A stretch of DNA of 64,000 nt from Candidatus Nanoarchaeia archaeon. GTDB taxonomy: Archaea; Nanobdellota; Nanobdellia; Woesearchaeales; JACPBV01. The position numbers and the translations under genes were made by a program. Positions 59,888-64,000 of this stretch are shown in pieces. How positions within the stretch are numbered: the first letter of the stretch is position 1; each line of letters starts with the position of its first letter. The notes beneath the pieces are model-generated. The model made no database searches. It had not been told where the DNA came from and was given only the letters and a program-made list of their open reading frames with translations. Location: contig JANQNH010000018.1 in NCBI GenBank assembly GCA_028279655.1, forward strand, positions 186,001 through 250,000. Direction: 5' to 3'.

Positions 59888-61183
59888 ATGTCTAATCTTA
59901 AGTATAAGCTTGAGGCTCTTCTATTTTCTTCTGCCAGGAGCATGAAGGTTGAGGAACTTGCAAACCTTACTAAAGCCAGTCCTGAGGAGGTCAGAGAGAG
60001 GCTCGATGAGCTGGCTAAGGAGTATGAGAATAGGGACAGTTCTATCACTATGATTGATGAAGGGGATGCATTTAAGCTGAATGTTAAGTCAGAGCATGCA
60101 TCTGTTGTACAGCAGGTAGTTTCTGAAACAGAGCTTAGCAAGACCCTTATGGAGACCCTGGCTGTAATTGCATTCAAGTATCCTATCAAACAGTCTGATC
60201 TGATCAAGATAAGGACAAATAAGGCTTATGATCATCTTCGTGAACTGGAAGAGGCTGGTTATATCATCCGACAGAAGTTTGGTAGAACGAAACTGATCAA
60301 GTTAACCCCTAAATTCTTTGATTACTTTGATCTTCCGGCTGACAAGCTTAAGGAGAAATTCCAGGATTTTAGCGGAATCGCAAAGGCAATACAGGATAAG
60401 GAATCTGAGGTTAAGAGTATGAAGGAGGAGATCAAGAAGAAGGCAATAGAAGCTGGTAAGAAGGAAGAGGTCGATCTTGTTGATGATAAAGGGCATAAGA
60501 AGAAATTAGAGACATATGATAAAACAGAATCAGAGACTGAGGAGGAAAGTAGCGAGGTGAAACCTTATACTGATAAGGTTGGAGAGTTGGAGGTTACTGA
60601 TGTTCCTGAAAAAGAAGAGCAGGTAGATTCTGAAGGAGAGTCATCTGATGAAACTTTGGAAGAGACTTCAGAGGAAATTTCCGAGGAACCACCCGAGGAA
60701 GCTATAGGGGATGTTGAAGAGCCTAGTTTGGAATCAGAGGATAAGCCCTTGGAAGAATCTAGTGGGGAACCCCTGGAAGAGGAGACTGATAGAGGAATAA
60801 AGATGACAGCGAAGATGGGGGCAGATGTTGTTGAGAAGATAAGGGGGCATGTCAAGGGAGAGGAGTCTGTGACATCCGAGGAAGCAGGGGGAGATATGGT
60901 TTCTAAGTCTCCTGAAGATGTGGAGAGTGATGTTGATAGTAAGGTAGAGGCGATGTTGCATCCTAAGGAAGAAACTGAGCAAGGTGTTCAGGAAGACTTC
61001 CAGCAGCCGCCTGAAGAGCTTGGAGAAGAGCAGCCAGCAGAGGAGGTTAAGGAAAAAGAGACTATTGAGAATGTTCAGGGGAGTATAGGGGATTCTCAAG
61101 AGGAACCGAAGGACCTTTTAGAGGCTGCTGCAGAAGAGGAGAAGAAGGATAAAAAGGATAAAAATGAAAATATTTCTTCTTAG
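59888..61183 (+). CDS. scpB: ScpB-like segregation/condensation protein with acidic tail
   Basis: 431 aa from ATG 59888, with GGTGAT as ribosome site. Residues ~1-165 are a tandem winged-helix ScpB ('KLEALLFSSARSMKVEELANLTKASPEEVRERLDEL', 'LMETLAVIAFKYPIKQSDLIKIR', 'LEEAGYIIRQKFGRTKLIKLT'). The remaining ~260 residues are Glu/Ser/Pro-rich and probably disordered. ScpB bridges SMC-ScpA rings; neither partner is in the window. Confidence 0.8.
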   Translation: MSNLKYKLEALLFSSARSMKVEELANLTKASPEEVRERLDELAKEYENRDSSITMIDEGDAFKLNVKSEHASVVQQVVSETELSKTLMETLAVIAFKYPIKQSDLIKIRTNKAYDHLRELEEAGYIIRQKFGRTKLIKLTPKFFDYFDLPADKLKEKFQDFSGIAKAIQDKESEVKSMKEEIKKKAIEAGKKEEVDLVDDKGHKKKLETYDKTESETEEESSEVKPYTDKVGELEVTDVPEKEEQVDSEGESSDETLEETSEEISEEPPEEAIGDVEEPSLESEDKPLEESSGEPLEEETDRGIKMTAKMGADVVEKIRGHVKGEESVTSEEAGGDMVSKSPEDVESDVDSKVEAMLHPKEETEQGVQEDFQQPPEELGEEQPAEEVKEKETIENVQGSIGDSQEEPKDLLEAAAEEEKKDKKDKNENISS

Positions 61184-61310
61184 GTGTCCTAAGTGCAAGC
61201 ATACTATGAAGTATCAGAGTAAAGACTGTATTCTAACTGGTAAGAGGAAGGTCTGCGTGTATTGTGGGTTTTCTATGAATGTTAGGAAGTCTTTAACTGC
61301 ACAGACATAA
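61164..61310 (+). CDS. 48-aa zinc-ribbon microprotein overlapping scpB
   Basis: Missed by the ORF track. 'MKIFLLRCPKCKHTMKY...CILTGKRKVCVYCGFSMNV' has CPKC and CVYCG, a complete zinc-ribbon pair. It overlaps the end of scpB by 20 nt and has AAGGATAAAA upstream, so it is translated as part of the scpB operon. Similar tiny zinc ribbons occur in archaeal rRNA/tRNA or chromosomal operons. Confidence 0.7.
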   Translation: MKIFLLRCPKCKHTMKYQSKDCILTGKRKVCVYCGFSMNVRKSLTAQT

Positions 61311-61583
61311 TTATGCTCCACTTGCCAAACAGTTGGCAAGTGAAGAGAAGGCTTTTATTCTTGGAATTTTGCCATTACAGCCATTTTGAGTTTGCACTTG
61401 CCACTTGCCAACCCCTGGCGTGAGGTATTTAAACTAGGACATCTTCTTTACAACTCCATTTTATTTTTAATTATCATTCAATATTCACACCACCTTAAAC
61501 ATAATTCAACAATCAAATAATGATTTTCACTAAGCTGAAAATCAATTACACCATTTCACCATAATAAAAAATGGTGATGTAAA
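61311..61583. other. Intergenic region rich in inverted repeats before the endonuclease gene
   Basis: CACTTGCCAA-acag-TTGGCAAGTG (61319-61342) is a perfect 10-bp hairpin, and the motif CACTTGCCA recurs twice at 61395-61411. A GGTATTTAAACT promoter box follows (~61424-61436). Then TGATTTTCA-ctaagc-TGAAAATCA (61521-61544) and TCACCAT-aataaaaa-ATGGTGA (61556-61577). The last hairpin pairs the GGTGA ribosome site of the next gene, so it may restrain its translation. Confidence 0.5.
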
Positions 61584-62630
61584 ATGATTTTAACTAATCA
61601 AAAAATAAAAACAAGAAGTTTAGATGAGTACAACCTAGTTATGAACCTAAGAAGGGAGAAAAAAGGTCGTGGGGCTATAACCCTCTCTAGGATGACTGGG
61701 ATTCCTAGACATACCATTCATGATTGGATTTATAGGAGAACAAAACCTAAATGCTTAAGGAAAACTAAGATATTACCATCTAGAGCAAAGAAACTAAGTC
61801 CTGAATTAGCTTACATTCTTGGAGTAATAGAAGGCGATGGTTGTTTATACAAATATAGAAGACATTCTTTGAGAGGGGAGTGTTATGGCTATGGTTTAGT
61901 CTTGAGTGTTACAGATAAAGACTTTGCTGATTATTTCTACGATCAGGTCAAGAAATGGTGTGGTTTTCATTTGTATAGAAATAGAGGACCTCAAACTGGT
62001 ATAGGTTATAAAGATATTTATACCATAAGACTTAGGTCAAAAGATGCTTATGAATTTCTCAAAACCTTTGATTTAGATGAACTAAAAGAATCTTCAGAAG
62101 AAATAAAATGCATGTTCTTAAATGGATTCTTTGATAGTGAAGGACACGTCCCAAAAAGGAAAAATGGATTTATCCATATCGGTGTTGTAAATTTGGATAT
62201 TATACTCCTTGTAAGAAATTTGTTACAGTCACTGAATATAAAATTTGGATCAATATTGGAAAAAAACTTAACTGATAAGACATTTTATTATTTTCATATT
62301 GGGTCAATAGAATCACTTCAGAGATTCAAAGATAAAGTGGGTTTTTCAATAAAAAGAAAACAAGATAGGTTAGTCCACATACTGGATTCCAATCAGAGTT
62401 ACAAAGAACTTCAACTTCAAAAAGAGCAGTATAAACTTAATAAAGAGGTAGTTTATAAACTAATACTAAATAACCAAGGAATAAGCCTATCTGAGATTGC
62501 TAGGAAACTAAACTGGGATGTTGGTAAAGCAAGTAATTACACCAAACGTATGGAGAAAAAGGGGAGGATTTATAAGGTGCCATCTGGATATAAAGATGAG
62601 AAGTTAATTTTCTCTAAAGTTCATATTTAA
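61584..62630 (+). CDS. Free-standing LAGLIDADG homing endonuclease
   Basis: 348 aa. An N-terminal HTH ('ITLSRMTGIPRHTIHDWIYRRTKPK') is followed by two LAGLIDADG helices ('ELAYILGVIEGDGCLYK' and 'KCMFLNGFFDSEGHVPK'), so it is a monomeric two-motif enzyme with the catalytic acidic residues present. A C-terminal winged helix ('LILNNQGISLSEIARKLNWDVGKASNYTKRMEKKG') may add DNA specificity. No intron or intein host is visible here. Confidence 0.9.
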   Translation: MILTNQKIKTRSLDEYNLVMNLRREKKGRGAITLSRMTGIPRHTIHDWIYRRTKPKCLRKTKILPSRAKKLSPELAYILGVIEGDGCLYKYRRHSLRGECYGYGLVLSVTDKDFADYFYDQVKKWCGFHLYRNRGPQTGIGYKDIYTIRLRSKDAYEFLKTFDLDELKESSEEIKCMFLNGFFDSEGHVPKRKNGFIHIGVVNLDIILLVRNLLQSLNIKFGSILEKNLTDKTFYYFHIGSIESLQRFKDKVGFSIKRKQDRLVHILDSNQSYKELQLQKEQYKLNKEVVYKLILNNQGISLSEIARKLNWDVGKASNYTKRMEKKGRIYKVPSGYKDEKLIFSKVHI

Positions 62631-62674
62631 TAAGCGGATATATTTAAATAACTCATTGAATTACCTTACATTCT

Positions 62675-63589
62675 ATGGGCAACTTTAAATCGGCAAAAGA
62701 ACATGCACTTAACTTGGCAATGACTACTATGAATTTGTTAGTTTCAGGTAATTGTGAAACTCATGCTATACTTAGAAGTTGTTACGCAGTTGCTTCTTTG
62801 ATAGGAGATAACGAAAATAAAGAGTGGGTGGATAACGAACTCTCTGGTTATGGCAAAGATAATGAAGAGATTCCTAGTTATAGGAGTTTTAGAAAGCTTG
62901 AAAGAGAAGGCGAAATAGAAAATTGGGATGTTCCAAATGCTATCCATAGGATTGAACACTCCATGAAATCAAAAGAATCTCTTAAAGTTTGGAAAGGAGA
63001 CTTTGAAAAATATGCAAAAATTCCACCTGATTGGTGCTATAATATCTTATCAAGTGTTCAAGATAGGTGTTTAAAATTCTCGATTGACACTATTAATCAA
63101 TTGGAATATAGTGGTACAATTCATTCATTAATTGAGACTACACAAAACGAAGTTAATAAGAAACTTATTGAAATAAATCCTAAAATAAATAGTGAACTAC
63201 AATCAATATCTAACAATGTTAAGAGTCAAGAGCCAACAGATAGGTCTAAAGCAATTCATTCTTGTAGGAGGATTTTAAAACTCATTGCGGATGATGCATT
63301 TCCAGCTAGAAAGGGGCTTTATAAGGATTCTTTAGGAGAAGAACACCCAGTAAAAGAAAATGATTACATGAATAGGCTTTTATTTTTTCTAGAAGAAAAG
63401 AAGGTAAGTAAATTAGTAGAGAAAGAAATTCAATATCTAGCTCCTTTTTTTGATACTATCAGAGAGCTATCTTGCAAGGGAGAGCATTTTGAAATATCTA
63501 AGTTTGAGACAGAACAGGTAGTTGTCCATACTTATTTAATTCTAAGCCAGATATTGAAATTACTTAATAAATCAAGCCTCTTAAAGTAA
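62675..63589 (+). CDS. AbiTii-like putative abortive-infection protein
   Basis: 304 aa. The N-terminal half ('LRSCYAVASLIGDNENKEWVDNELSGYGKDNEEIPSYRSF') has the WxxxELxGY...PxYR pattern of AbiTii domains. A helical C-terminal region contains a charged bundle of unknown class. ATATATTTAAATA lies ~30 nt upstream, so the mRNA is leaderless. Beside a homing endonuclease it suggests a small defence/mobile island. Activity is inferred from the domain only. Confidence 0.7.
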   Translation: MGNFKSAKEHALNLAMTTMNLLVSGNCETHAILRSCYAVASLIGDNENKEWVDNELSGYGKDNEEIPSYRSFRKLEREGEIENWDVPNAIHRIEHSMKSKESLKVWKGDFEKYAKIPPDWCYNILSSVQDRCLKFSIDTINQLEYSGTIHSLIETTQNEVNKKLIEINPKINSELQSISNNVKSQEPTDRSKAIHSCRRILKLIADDAFPARKGLYKDSLGEEHPVKENDYMNRLLFFLEEKKVSKLVEKEIQYLAPFFDTIRELSCKGEHFEISKFETEQVVVHTYLILSQILKLLNKSSLLK

Positions 63590-63740
63590 TCGATTTTTTT
63601 GTAAAAATGCTTCCAAAATAACTTTTTCTCGTCAAGCTGAAATGGCTAAATTTTATGGTTATAGGTCTTCTAGAGGTAAAATTTAATCGTAACATTTATA
63701 AAGGGACCTATATTCTGAAGTATATAATACACTTCTCAGA

Positions 63741-64000
63741 ATGACTGAAAAGATAGCTTTGGAAGGAGAGGAAATTGTACCTCGGGAAATCGAAGAGGAG
63801 ATGAAACAGTCCTATGTAGATTATGCTATGTCTGTGATTGTTGGCAGGGCTTTGCCTGATGTTAGGGATGGTTTAAAGCCGGTTCATAGAAGGATTCTGT
63901 TTGCTATGAATGATATGGGTATGAACCATAATAAACCCTTTAAAAAGAGCGCCAGAATCGTTGGAGAGGTACTAGGAAAGTATCATCCTCATGGTGATAC
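63741..64000 (+). CDS. gyrA: DNA gyrase subunit A (3' end outside window)
   Basis: The ORF begins at ATG 63741 and runs off the window, so the ORF track missed it. The visible start '[42 protein letters not shown]' is the classic GyrA/ParC N-terminus, ending '...[16 protein letters not shown]'. The catalytic Tyr is ~35 residues further on, beyond the edge. A CATTTATAAAG box lies ~43 nt upstream. gyrB is not adjacent upstream. Gyrase in archaea is of bacterial origin. Confidence 0.9.
   Translation, partial: MTEKIALEGEEIVPREIEEEMKQSYVDYAMSVIVGRALPDVRDGLKPVHRRILFAMNDMGMNHNKPFKKSARIVGEVLGKYHPHGD

Noticed and set aside
63590-63686. C-terminal coding fragment (KITFSRQAEMAKFYGYRSSRGKI-like) between AbiTii and gyrA
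   Set aside because: The frame is open for only ~32 codons after a stop, has no start, and I recognise no parent gene; it may be a pseudogene scrap but the support is too weak.

Overview
The window reads as a piece of a DPANN archaeal chromosome, most like Woesearchaeota/Pacearchaeota. The base composition is AT-rich. Most genes have a TTTAWA-type TATA box about 25-30 nt before the ATG, which implies leaderless mRNAs. Archaeal marker genes are CDP-archaeol synthase (CarS), RNase P subunit Rpr2/Rpp21, HerA and Mre11, the ArvABC (OapABC) GTPase operon and a BHB-type tRNA-Leu intron. They are mixed with bacterial-type genes: DNA gyrase A, class I GAPDH and ScpB. No rRNA or CRISPR array was seen. 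The lineage is an inference from gene content.

Layout. 1-4.4 kb: the end of a YchF-type GTPase, a U32 protein, and the minus-strand arvA-arvB-arvC operon plus one small gene. 4.5-10.7 kb: a PIN-domain pair, HerA, Mre11 and two unknown soluble proteins. 10.7-15.4 kb: a minus-strand gatC-cyclophilin-gatA-GNAT-PK_C-gatB operon, mainly for tRNA-dependent amidation. 15.7-25.9 kb: a cell-surface operon of secreted beta-rich proteins ending in a 1515-aa polytopic membrane protein. 25.95-26.31 kb: a large, strongly base-paired intergenic element. 26.4-29.3 kb: PHP protein plus archaeal polar-lipid genes (carS, an archaetidylserine decarboxylase homolog, and a fused double CDP-alcohol phosphatidyltransferase). 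29.3-33.3 kb: RpiB, a pilin-like protein, an EamA transporter, an isolated Dph2 N-terminal domain, microproteins and the RNase P subunit. 33.4-43.4 kb: an autoregulated-looking XRE gene, Pgk, a DUF362 ferredoxin-like protein, small regulators, a membrane pyrophosphatase, GAPDH and a NOL1/NOP2/Sun methyltransferase. 43.5-47.3 kb: a 1077-aa protein of unknown function abutted by an IS200-type element. 47.4-53 kb: unknown proteins, a homoserine-kinase-like protein with a ~200-aa insertion, an intron-containing tRNA-Leu(CAA), a metacaspase-like protein and a three-gene coiled-coil cluster. 53-61.3 kb: AmmeMemoRadiSam enzyme, tandem Lrp regulator, GFA protein with a possible 13-aa leaderless leader peptide, surface proteins, and a scpB operon ending in an overlapping zinc-ribbon microprotein. 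61.3-64 kb: a LAGLIDADG endonuclease gene and an AbiTii-like defence gene just before gyrA.

Functional picture. The window suggests a fermentative cell that relies on lower glycolysis (GAPDH, Pgk), an ion-pumping pyrophosphatase, RpiB and its own ether-lipid headgroup enzymes, with an elaborate surface. Three themes deserve attention: envelope biology (Arv vesicle GTPase system, surface operon, lipid operon with a fused enzyme); conserved genes of odd architecture (homoserine kinase with insertion, single-domain Dph2, metacaspase, ScpB with acidic tail); and recurring intergenic foldback DNA. The foldback DNA includes a twin-hairpin family seen at four or more places, a ~95-nt dispersed repeat seen twice, and a ~360-nt multi-armed element. 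All calls come from reading sequence and provided ORFs; no database search was run.
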